A stretch of 7,917 bases of DNA from Planctomycetes bacterium RBG_13_46_10 (GTDB lineage Bacteria; Planctomycetota; Phycisphaerae; Sedimentisphaerales; Anaerobacaceae): the NCBI GenBank assembly GCA_001824645.1, contig MHYD01000071.1:40208-48124 (forward strand), written 5' to 3'. The notes below the pieces were generated by a model. That model was given only the letters and a program-made list of their open reading frames with translations. It did no database searches and was not told where the DNA came from. Of the stretch, positions 1-5,626 are shown piece by piece. The position numbers were made by a program, and so were the translations under genes. Each line of letters opens with the position of its first letter. The stretch's first letter is position 1.

Positions 1-422
1 TCGGCAGTGAAAGCAAGTGTATATCGTTATTTGATGGGAGGAAGTTCGCATTAATTGTTCCACCGAATAGCGGTGAAGGTCAGTACTGCATGGACCAGCA
101 GTTTGCTTACGAGACAAAAATAAAAGATGGTATGTATGGTAATCTTGCAGTGGGGGATATTAACTATGACGGCCGGACTGATATAATTATGGTTGATTAT
201 AATCGTAACCATATTGAAATCCTGGCGTTTGATCATGATGCTAAACCGGTTCCTGCAATGCGTTTCAAGATATTCGAGCAAAAAAGTTATCGCGATACAA
301 AAAGCAGCACCGAATTTGGTGTTGAACCACGGGAATTATGCATTGCTGATATTACAGGAGATGGGAAAAAAGATTTAATTACTATTATTCATGATCGCAT
401 AATTATTTATCCTCAGGATTGA
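1..422 (+). CDS. FG-GAP/VCBS repeat protein, C-terminal end (partial)
   Basis: The frame is open from the first complete codon at position 3 to the TGA at 420-422, so the start lies outside the window; the ATG at 90 is internal. Two calcium-loop-like motifs of the FG-GAP/VCBS kind are visible: GDINYDGRTD (D of the loop at 156-158) and ADITGDGKKD (D at 348-350), each followed by a hydrophobic strand (IIMV, LITII). An earlier strand, FDGRKFALIVPP, precedes them. Such repeats form blades of beta-propellers, usually in exported or surface proteins, and the D-x-x-x-D-G-x-x-D pattern is the metal-binding loop. The last blade ends right at the stop, so the protein appears to finish normally. The N-terminus, any signal peptide and the full repeat number cannot be seen, and no specific function can be given. 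The stop is 30 bp before mnmA, so the two may share a transcript. Confidence 0.75.
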   Translation, partial: GSESKCISLFDGRKFALIVPPNSGEGQYCMDQQFAYETKIKDGMYGNLAVGDINYDGRTDIIMVDYNRNHIEILAFDHDAKPVPAMRFKIFEQKSYRDTKSSTEFGVEPRELCIADITGDGKKDLITIIHDRIIIYPQD

Positions 423-452
423 ATTTACATCATGTAATTCGCATTAACTATA

Positions 453-1508
453 ATGGCACATAAAGGTAAAAAAGTTTTTATTGCGCTAAGCGGAGGTGTG
501 GACAGTTCAACCTCTGCTGCACTGTTGTTGGAAGCCGGCTATAATTGTGCCGGTGTATTTATGATTACAAATGAAAACAGCAGCCATGCACAAACGGATG
601 CAGAAGAGATGGCTGAAAAGCTTGGTATAAAACTTTATGTGCTCGACCTTCGTAAAGATTTTGAACGCATCCTTGATTATTTCTGCAATGAGTATAAGAG
701 AGGTCGAACACCTAATCCTTGTGTTTTATGCAACAGATTGATGAAATTTGGGAAATTATGGGCTTTCGCGCAAAGTAAAGGAGCCGAGCTGCTTGCAACC
801 GGCCATTATGCAAGAATCATTGAATCTAACGGAAAGTTTGGGTTGTATGAAGCTGTTTATACGTTTAAAGACCAATCTTATGCTTTATCTATGATTGACA
901 ATAAGATTTTGCCGTATATTATTTTGCCGATGGGCTGCAATTCAAAAGACCAAACGCGGAAAATTGCTTCGAAATTCGGTCTTGGAACCGCTCAAAAAGA
1001 AGAATCTCAGGAAATATGCTTCGTTCCGGACAATGATTATGCATCGGTGCTTAAGAAATGTTTTCCTGAGCTTGTACATAGTGGTAATATTATCAATAGT
1101 AGTGGTAATGTGCTGGGTGAGCATGATGGTATCTATCGTTTCACAATTGGTCAGCGCCGGGGTCTGCGGATAGCTATGGGTAAACCTTATTATGTAGTGA
1201 ATATAAATGCAGATAGTAATACGGTTACTCTTGGGCCGAAAGAAGAGCTTTTTCACAAGCAGCTTTATGCGACAGATGTGAATTGGTTAATTGACAAACC
1301 AGTATCAGTTTTTCGCGCAAGAGTGAAAGTACGCTATAATGATAAAGGCAACTCTGCACAGGTTTATCCACAGGGTGATAGTGTAACTGTAGAATTTGAT
1401 GAGCCTAAGTCTGCTATAACTCCCGGACAGCTTGCAGTGTTTTATATTCAGGAAGGAAAGAATAATGAAGTTGCAGGTGCCGGCTGGATAGATAAGGCAT
1501 TTAATTAA
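453..1508 (+). CDS. mnmA: tRNA-specific 2-thiouridylase MnmA
   Basis: A 351-residue cytoplasmic enzyme that activates U34 of the Lys, Glu and Gln tRNAs with ATP and replaces O2 by sulfur, taking persulfide sulfur from an IscS/Tus-type relay. The PP-loop SGGVDSS is at residues 13-19. GRTPNPCVLCN (84-94) carries Cys93, matching the first catalytic Cys (Cys102 in E. coli). KDQSYAL (139-145) is a family signature. SQEICFV (185-191) carries Cys189, matching E. coli Cys199. FTIGQRRGL (230-238) opens the C-terminal beta-domains. Length is close to the usual 350-370, and both cysteines and the PP-loop are intact, so it should be active. ATG 453 is used because it gives a normal N-terminus before the PP-loop; there is no Shine-Dalgarno in front of it. 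The gap to the upstream gene is only 30 bp with no convincing promoter, so co-transcription is likely. I see no functional link to the lipid A genes downstream. Confidence 0.97.
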   Translation: MAHKGKKVFIALSGGVDSSTSAALLLEAGYNCAGVFMITNENSSHAQTDAEEMAEKLGIKLYVLDLRKDFERILDYFCNEYKRGRTPNPCVLCNRLMKFGKLWAFAQSKGAELLATGHYARIIESNGKFGLYEAVYTFKDQSYALSMIDNKILPYIILPMGCNSKDQTRKIASKFGLGTAQKEESQEICFVPDNDYASVLKKCFPELVHSGNIINSSGNVLGEHDGIYRFTIGQRRGLRIAMGKPYYVVNINADSNTVTLGPKEELFHKQLYATDVNWLIDKPVSVFRARVKVRYNDKGNSAQVYPQGDSVTVEFDEPKSAITPGQLAVFYIQEGKNNEVAGAGWIDKAFN

Positions 1509-1591
1509 ATTGCTTGGCAATAACCATGATGCAGATACCGGGTAAAATCCAGTAATCAATATAAGTAAATATGTATATATGGTTTTAAGCT

Positions 1592-2674
1592 ATGCCGGTA
1601 GAAGGTGACATTCTGGAGCTGCTCCAGCAGAAGGTGGCCCAAATGGCAAGAGAAATGCAGCGAGCTGTAATACTGCAACCGGGTGCAATTGGCGATTGCA
1701 TATTAACTTTGCCCCTGGCTAAATTTATGAAGGACAATCTGCAATTGGGCGGAGTTGATATTCTGGGACACACAGAATATACCGGCATCCTGCCGGGCAG
1801 GACGTGTATTGACGGCATTCGCTCTATAGATTCGATGGATTTACATCGGTTGTTTGTAGAACCGAATACGTTCGATCTTGCAGATAGAGACCCTTTAATA
1901 AACGCTTTTAATGATTATGCCTGGATTGTGACGTTCCTGGGTGAGCCGAATGGAAATTTCGAGCAAAACCTGATTTTTACAGCCAATTGCAGCCATAGCT
2001 CTGAAATAATAACTTTATTGATGAAACCGCCTGAAGATTTCAACCGACATTTAACAGAATTTTATACACAGCAGTTTATAGACCAAAGCGGCTTTTCATT
2101 GGAAAATTCTACTGCTCGATTGGATTCGGCAGGCTCACCATTAGCTTCTGATATTTTGATAACAACAACAGAGGCTGATAAGGGCAGAGGCAAAGAGCTA
2201 TTAAAGGAAATAGATTTTGACTTTTCCAAGAAGCTGATAGTAATTCAGCCCGGCAGCGGCGGGCAGAGTAAGTGTTGGCATTTGGATAATTTGTTGGCTG
2301 TTGCTGAAGAAGCCGGCTCAAAGGATATTGAGGTGATATTTTTATTAGGACCGGCTGAGCTTCTCAGATTTACAAAGGCGAAGATTAATGACATAAAAAG
2401 TGTGGCGAAGTGCTTGATGGATTTGTCTTTGACACAGGTACTGGGGCTTTTAAGCTGTACGGATGTATTTATAGGTAATGACAGCGGTATTACACACTTG
2501 TCCGGTGCTATAGGTATTCAGACATTTACTGTTTTTGGCCCAACGAATCCTGTGGTGTATCATCCAATTGGGCCGGCTGTAACGGTATTTGAGGATAGAA
2601 GTCTGACTTTTGTGGAAAAGCCATCAAAAATCTTGCAGCAGGAGCTTTTGGCAGCCTTGATGCTGTTGGTGTAG
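1592..2674 (+). CDS. Glycosyltransferase family 9 (ADP-heptose:LPS heptosyltransferase-like)
   Basis: A 360-residue GT-B glycosyltransferase with no membrane segment, expected at the cytoplasmic face of the inner membrane. The N-terminal Rossmann half begins AVILQPGAIGDCILTLP (25-41); Asp35 in the IGD motif matches the catalytic base of WaaC/WaaF. The C-terminal half has VIQPGSGGQSKCW (217-229), the donor-phosphate region, and GNDSGITHLSGA (295-306), with the D-S-G-x-T-H-L signature that binds the nucleotide sugar. Family members transfer heptose to Kdo or heptose of the LPS core. The lpxD-lpxI neighbours support a core or lipid-linked glycan role, but the actual sugar is not determinable. 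ATG 1592 is the first possible start, since an in-frame TAA lies at 1586-1588, but it lacks a Shine-Dalgarno and adds about 20 polar/helical residues that GT9 proteins usually lack. ATG 1643 (residue 18) has a good ribosome site and may be the true start. The gap from mnmA is 83 bp with no clear promoter. Confidence 0.9.
   Translation: MPVEGDILELLQQKVAQMAREMQRAVILQPGAIGDCILTLPLAKFMKDNLQLGGVDILGHTEYTGILPGRTCIDGIRSIDSMDLHRLFVEPNTFDLADRDPLINAFNDYAWIVTFLGEPNGNFEQNLIFTANCSHSSEIITLLMKPPEDFNRHLTEFYTQQFIDQSGFSLENSTARLDSAGSPLASDILITTTEADKGRGKELLKEIDFDFSKKLIVIQPGSGGQSKCWHLDNLLAVAEEAGSKDIEVIFLLGPAELLRFTKAKINDIKSVAKCLMDLSLTQVLGLLSCTDVFIGNDSGITHLSGAIGIQTFTVFGPTNPVVYHPIGPAVTVFEDRSLTFVEKPSKILQQELLAALMLLV
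1631..1637 (+). promoter_or_regulatory. Shine-Dalgarno-like AAGGTGG before the alternative GT9 start at 1643
   Basis: AAGGTGG lies 5 nt before an in-frame ATG at 1643-1645. That ATG would give MAREMQRAVILQPGAIGD, an N-terminus of the length normal for heptosyltransferases. The upstream ATG at 1592 has only TTTTAAGCT in front of it. The placement is good, but AG-rich words do occur inside coding DNA by chance. Confidence 0.4.
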
Positions 2675-2686
2675 ATGATGCTGTTG
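2659..2686 (+). repeat. 10-bp direct repeat GATGCTGTTG spanning the GT9 stop codon
   Basis: GATGCTGTTG occurs at 2659-2668 and again at 2677-2686, 18 bp (six codons) apart and in the same frame, with the TAG stop at 2672-2674 between them. The second copy provides the TTG of the -35 box TTGACC of the lpxD promoter. It may be the trace of a small local duplication at the end of the glycosyltransferase gene. Confidence 0.5.
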
Positions 2687-2711
2687 ACCAAAGCAACTAT
2701 TCTATTATAAT
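2684..2711 (+). promoter_or_regulatory. Sigma70-like promoter for lpxD-lpxI
   Basis: The -35 box TTGACC (2684-2689) and the perfect -10 box TATAAT (2706-2711) are separated by 16 bp. The site begins 10 bp after the GT9 stop codon and points at lpxD. The expected start of transcription is near 2718, giving a leader of about 105 nt before the lpxD ATG. The boxes and spacing are identical to those in front of the MBOAT gene, which makes chance less likely. The leader (to 2823) is AT-rich; I see no strong hairpin or known riboswitch in it. Confidence 0.65.
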
Positions 2712-2823
2712 GGCTGGCATAAATATCGGGAAACATGAGGATATATTATTATAAGCGCCAGCTTCCAGGTTACTTTACTTGAGCTTGTGATAATTATACA
2801 GAGGATATCGTAGAGACTTAAAT

Positions 2824-3897
2824 ATGCCTGCAAAAACATTAGGTGAATTGGCTGAGTATGTCGGTGGCCGGCTTTTTGGTGATCCGAGTGTTGTTATCAA
2901 GTCCGCTTCAACTTTGGGTAAGGCATGCGAAGGAGATATAAGCTTTTTGGTAAACCGGAAATATCAAAAGCAGCTTAAAACAACTAATGCAAGTGCTGTA
3001 ATTGTAGGAAAGGAGATCCCTGAAGGCCCAGTTCCTCTGTTAATAGTCGAGGATCCTTACTATGCCTTTATGCAGATTATGGTATTGTTGCACGGTCATC
3101 GTAAACATAAAAAAGTTGGCATCAGCCCGCGGGCTTCGATTTCCGATAGCGCAAAAATAGGTGTAGATTGTCATATCTATGATTTTGTTGTAGTTGCTGA
3201 TGAGGCCATAATAGGAGATGGCTGTGTGATTTATCCCAGTGTATTTATTGGACAAGGTGTGCAAATCGGCAATGACAGTATAATATATCCTAATGTTACT
3301 GTTTATGATGGCTGTAAGATTGGTAATCGCGTAATTATAAATTCAAATTCAACAATTGGTGAAGACGGCTTCGGGTATGCCAGTTATAAAGGCATACATC
3401 ACAAAATACCTCAAATTGGCGGTGTCACAATAGAGGATGATGTGGAGATAGGAGCTTGTTGTGGAATCGAACGAGGTACACTTGGTGATACTATTATAGG
3501 TCAAGGCAGTAAATTAGGTGACCTTGTTACAATAGGGCATGGGACCAAAATCGGTTCACATTGTTTACTTGTAGCTCAGGTAGGAATTGCAGGCTCAGCG
3601 ACACTTGGTCATCACTGTGTAGTAGGGGGGCAGGCGGGTGTTGTAGGCCATGTCACTATAGGTAATAATGTTACGATTGCAGCCCAGGCCGGTGTAGTGA
3701 ATAATGTTCCGGATGGTCAGGCTGTTTTAGGTGCTCCTGCTATCGAGGCCAACCAGGGTAAACGGGCATATAGCATGATACAATATCTTCCTGAGATGCG
3801 CCAAAATATTCGGAACCTTCATAATCAAATTGAAAAAATGGGTCCATCTTTAGAGCCGGATTCTGAAACACCATCTGAACATGATATTGAACCTTAA
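2824..3897 (+). CDS. lpxD: UDP-3-O-acylglucosamine N-acyltransferase LpxD
   Basis: A 357-residue cytoplasmic trimeric enzyme for the third step of lipid A synthesis: it moves a 3-hydroxyacyl chain from acyl carrier protein to the 2-amino group of UDP-3-O-acyl-glucosamine. Residues 1-100 form the uridine-binding LpxD domain, starting TLGELAEYVGGRLFGD and containing GDISFLVNRKY. From about residue 105 to 295 there are left-handed beta-helix hexapeptide repeats ([I/V]-G-x-x-x-x). The catalytic His is in VTIGHGTKIG at residue 239, and the second conserved His is in GHVTIG at residue 276; both fall at the E. coli numbers. A C-terminal helix (about 318-340) and a short acidic tail follow, making it about 16 residues longer than E. 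coli LpxD. ATG 2824 has only a weak GAG (2813-2815) upstream; no other in-frame start lies nearby. It is probably transcribed from the promoter at 2684-2711 and followed by lpxI after 51 bp. lpxA, lpxC and fabZ are not in the window. Confidence 0.97.
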   Translation: MPAKTLGELAEYVGGRLFGDPSVVIKSASTLGKACEGDISFLVNRKYQKQLKTTNASAVIVGKEIPEGPVPLLIVEDPYYAFMQIMVLLHGHRKHKKVGISPRASISDSAKIGVDCHIYDFVVVADEAIIGDGCVIYPSVFIGQGVQIGNDSIIYPNVTVYDGCKIGNRVIINSNSTIGEDGFGYASYKGIHHKIPQIGGVTIEDDVEIGACCGIERGTLGDTIIGQGSKLGDLVTIGHGTKIGSHCLLVAQVGIAGSATLGHHCVVGGQAGVVGHVTIGNNVTIAAQAGVVNNVPDGQAVLGAPAIEANQGKRAYSMIQYLPEMRQNIRNLHNQIEKMGPSLEPDSETPSEHDIEP

Positions 3898-3935
3898 GCT
3901 ATGTTACCTGGTCCTACGTGAACCAAGCAAATTGC

Positions 3936-3940
3936 GAGAA
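3936..3940 (+). promoter_or_regulatory. Weak ribosome site GAGAA that favours TTG 3949 as the lpxI start
   Basis: GAGAA ends 8 nt before TTG 3949, a normal spacing, but only 1 nt before ATG 3942, which is out of frame and opens a 12-codon reading frame closing at 3978-3980. An in-frame TGA (3943-3945) lies two codons before the TTG, so lpxI cannot start earlier. Confidence 0.4.
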
Positions 3941-3948
3941 AATGAATA

Positions 3949-4824
3949 TTGAATACGAGTTTTACTTTCGATTGGGATAATTCTTTGAACGAAACACGAG
4001 GCACGCTTGGTTTGATAGCTGGTGAAGGCAGGTTACCCTTTCTTGTAGCCTCTGGTGCCAGAAAGGCGGGATTAAAGGTAATTTGCGTTGGCTTGGTTGA
4101 CAACGTAGAGAAGAGCTTGGCCGATGAAGTTGATGTTTTTTACAGAGTGGCTGTTGCCCGGCCGGGTAGCTGGATACGCAAATTAAGAAAACACGATGTC
4201 ACCAGGACAATAATGGTCGGTCGAGTTGCCAAATCAAGACTCTTTACGCCTTGGCGAATTTTGAAGTATCTGCCTGACTGGCGGGCGATTAAAATATATT
4301 ACTGGTGGCTGCGAGGCCAAAATAAGCAGAACGATTCTGTTTTACGCGCCTTGGCAGACGAATTGGCAACAAAAGGTATTATACTGGAGAATTCCGCAAT
4401 GTACTGTGAAGAGCATTTAGCAACAGCGGGTTTGATGACAAGGCATCAGCCAAGCTCATTGGTTGAGGGAGATATTGAATTCGGCTGGGCAATCGTCAAA
4501 AAGCTTGGCGAATTGGATATAGGACAGGCGGTAGCAGTAAAGGAAAAAGAGGTGCTTGCTGTTGAGGCTATAGAGGGAACTGCGGAGATGATTGAACGAG
4601 CAGGCCAGTTTTGTAAATCCGGAGGATGGACGCTGATTAAAGTTTCAAAACCGAATCAGGATATGCGATTTGATGTGCCATGTGTCGGGCCGGACACCAT
4701 CAAAAGTTTAGCAAAAAATGGGGGCAAGTGCCTGGTAGTTGAAGCAGGTAAAACAATAATTATTGATAAACCTGAAACTATAAAGCTGGCGGATCAATTA
4801 GGAATAGCAATTCTGGGACGTTGA
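3949..4824 (+). CDS. lpxI: UDP-2,3-diacylglucosamine pyrophosphatase LpxI
   Basis: A 291-residue protein of the LpxI (DUF1009) family, which replaces LpxH in many bacteria. It hydrolyses UDP-2,3-diacylglucosamine to lipid X and UMP at the inner face of the inner membrane, attacking the beta-phosphate whereas LpxH attacks the alpha. The N-domain opens with LGLIAGEGRLP (20-30). The C-domain contains EVLAVEAIEGTAEMIERAG (about 201-219) and the signature DMRFDVPCVGPDT (238-250), rich in the acidic residues expected for metal binding and catalysis. The family often has Asp after EGT (from memory); here it is Ala212. Length is close to that of Caulobacter LpxI. The start is TTG 3949, the first possible codon after an in-frame TGA; a second TTG at 3985, nearer the domain, is an alternative. 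Its substrate is the molecule that follows directly from the LpxD product, and it lies 51 bp after lpxD, so it very likely shares that operon. It converges with the methyltransferase gene 14 bp downstream. Confidence 0.94.
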   Translation: MNTSFTFDWDNSLNETRGTLGLIAGEGRLPFLVASGARKAGLKVICVGLVDNVEKSLADEVDVFYRVAVARPGSWIRKLRKHDVTRTIMVGRVAKSRLFTPWRILKYLPDWRAIKIYYWWLRGQNKQNDSVLRALADELATKGIILENSAMYCEEHLATAGLMTRHQPSSLVEGDIEFGWAIVKKLGELDIGQAVAVKEKEVLAVEAIEGTAEMIERAGQFCKSGGWTLIKVSKPNQDMRFDVPCVGPDTIKSLAKNGGKCLVVEAGKTIIIDKPETIKLADQLGIAILGR

Positions 4825-4838
4825 GGCAATCGTAACTA

Positions 4839-5447
4839 TTATTTTTCTGCTGTGAAAACCACTTCTATACCGTAGCATGGGAAAATATAGCAAAGTTTCT
4901 CTTCGTAGAATTCCTGTAGTGAATAGTGGCAATTGAACACAAACCCAAAGAGTTTCTTTATTTGGCGTGTCACCCAAAATGGAGACCTGAACAAGAGACG
5001 CTGGGAAATAATATTTATCCTGATGTCTGTATAGAAATTGGGAACTTTCCTTCTCATCTGATGTTCTGTGTTTACGAAATAGTAAAAAGTGTACAGACCA
5101 AAAGGCCTTTTGTGTGTGTAATCTGAATAGTAATATGGATTGGAAAAATGCGGTACAAAAACGTATACTTTGCCGTTCTTTTTCAGAACTCTAACTATCT
5201 CTCGCATTAAATTCTCAAAATTCTCTACGTGCTCAAGAACACTTCTGCAGTGAATCTCATCAACCGAATTATCAGGAATAAAAGAAAATCCTTCTTCGAG
5301 GTTTGCTACTATATCAACTTCCGGCAGATTGATTCTATCGATGCCGATTCTTCCTTTTCTTTTTTTGGGGCCGCAACCCAGTTCGATAATCACGGGTTGG
5401 CCGCTATTTAGAACCTGGTCTAAGTCGATTTTGATTAGAGTACACAT
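4839..5447 (-). CDS. Class I SAM-dependent methyltransferase (type 11-like)
   Basis: A 202-residue soluble protein. Motif I, VIIELGCGP (19-27), is followed by the acidic residue Asp37 that would bind the SAM ribose. FSFIPDNSVDEIHCRSVLEHV (54-74) is the motif II region with the LEHV typical of methyltransferase type 11 proteins. REIVRVLKKNGKVYVFVPH (82-100) is motif III, and DYTHKRPF (109-116) is a D-x-T-H-x-R-x-F element common in methyltransferases of polysaccharide gene clusters. The C-terminal third has many aromatic and basic residues and no recognised domain. Substrate is unknown; methylation of a sugar or lipid-linked glycan is inferred only from the neighbours. ATG 5447 has a good ribosome site and a promoter in front. 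The gene is on its own on this strand and is divergent from the MBOAT gene. Its 3' end is 14 bp from the end of lpxI, and no terminator hairpin fits between them. Confidence 0.88.
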   Translation of the reverse strand: MCTLIKIDLDQVLNSGQPVIIELGCGPKKRKGRIGIDRINLPEVDIVANLEEGFSFIPDNSVDEIHCRSVLEHVENFENLMREIVRVLKKNGKVYVFVPHFSNPYYYSDYTHKRPFGLYTFYYFVNTEHQMRRKVPNFYTDIRINIISQRLLFRSPFWVTRQIKKLFGFVFNCHYSLQEFYEEKLCYIFPCYGIEVVFTAEK

Positions 5448-5450
5448 TTA

Positions 5451-5456
5451 CACCTC
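5451..5456 (-). promoter_or_regulatory. Ribosome site GAGGTG of the methyltransferase gene
   Basis: On the minus strand GAGGTG precedes the ATG by TAA, so GAGG is 5 nt from the start codon. This is the clearest Shine-Dalgarno before any annotated start here; mnmA, lpxD, the AlgJ-like gene and the first GT9 start lack a good one. Confidence 0.6.
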
Positions 5457-5480
5457 ATTATAAGACTTACAGAATCTTAA

Positions 5481-5510
5481 TGGTTGTAAATTATATCAGA
5501 TTACAAACCA
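5481..5510. promoter_or_regulatory. Imperfect palindrome around the methyltransferase -10 box (candidate operator)
   Basis: TTGTAA (5484-5489) and TTACAA (5501-5506) are perfect inverted 6-mers separated by 11 bp. With one extra base on the right side the match extends to TGGTTGTAA / TTACAAACCA. The -10 box at 5490-5495 lies within the spacer. Most of it would be upstream of the transcript start, so it is better explained as a protein-binding site than an RNA hairpin. The regulator is unknown. Confidence 0.45.
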
Positions 5511-5517
5511 CAGGCAA
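5490..5517 (-). promoter_or_regulatory. Extended -10 promoter for the methyltransferase gene
   Basis: Read on the minus strand: -35 TTGCCT (5512-5517), 16-bp spacer, perfect -10 TATAAT (5490-5495), and TG one base upstream of the -10 (TGATATAAT), the extended -10 form. The expected transcript start near 5483 leaves a leader of about 36 nt that includes the GAGGTG ribosome site. Confidence 0.6.
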
Positions 5518-5563
5518 TCTGCAATCGCCATTTTATAGCAAGAACTAATTGACCATGTGGTTT
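5505..5563. promoter_or_regulatory. Inverted 8-mer TGTGGTTT shared by the two divergent promoters
   Basis: AAACCACA (5505-5512) and its exact complement TGTGGTTT (5556-5563) lie 43 bp apart. Each falls in or at the edge of the -35/-10 spacer of one promoter and reads TGTGGTTT in the direction of transcription. This could be a common binding site that ties the two genes together. The word also occurs at 6665-6672 inside the MBOAT gene, so it is not unique. Confidence 0.35.
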
Positions 5564-5576
5564 AAAAAATTATAAT
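5549..5576 (+). promoter_or_regulatory. Sigma70-like promoter for the MBOAT/AlgJ-like operon
   Basis: The -35 box TTGACC (5549-5554) and the perfect -10 box TATAAT (5571-5576) are separated by 16 bp, the same boxes and spacing as at 2684-2711. Transcription should start near 5583, giving a leader of about 43 nt to ATG 5627. A start at GTG 5594 would leave only about 11 nt. Confidence 0.7.
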
Positions 5577-5619
5577 CAGATCCTTATTGTACGGTGCGTT
5601 GGATAAAGTTGTTTCGGAC

Positions 5620-5624
5620 AGGTG
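5620..5624 (+). promoter_or_regulatory. Ribosome site AGGTG that decides the MBOAT start
   Basis: AGGTG stands just before ATG 5627, with AGG 4 nt from the start codon, resembling the AGGTG in front of the methyltransferase. The alternative GTG at 5594 has no such site. Confidence 0.45.
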
Positions 5625-5626
5625 CA

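Noticed and set aside
449..454. TATAAT overlapping the mnmA start codon as a -10 box
   Set aside because: No -35 box lies at 15-19 bp, and transcription would begin inside the gene.
942..1256. Minus-strand open frame opposite mnmA as a gene
   Set aside because: It lies wholly within the well-supported mnmA gene, shows no recognisable motif and has no ribosome site or promoter of its own.
1509..1521. Hairpin ATTGC-TTG-GCAAT after mnmA as a terminator
   Set aside because: Only five base pairs, AT-rich, and no T-run follows.
2710..2754. Short ORF MAGINIGKHEDILL in the gap before lpxD
   Set aside because: Fourteen codons, no ribosome site, and its ATG overlaps the -10 box, upstream of the expected transcript start.
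2713..2762. GCTGGC / GCCAGC inverted 6-mers in the lpxD leader as a riboswitch or attenuator stem
   Set aside because: The left arm lies at or before the predicted transcript start and the loop would be 38 nt; a chance pairing is likelier.
5514..5526. GCAATC direct repeat (5514-5519 and 5521-5526) as an operator
   Set aside because: Six bases are too short to stand out in a region this small, and its overlap with the methyltransferase -35 box explains part of it.
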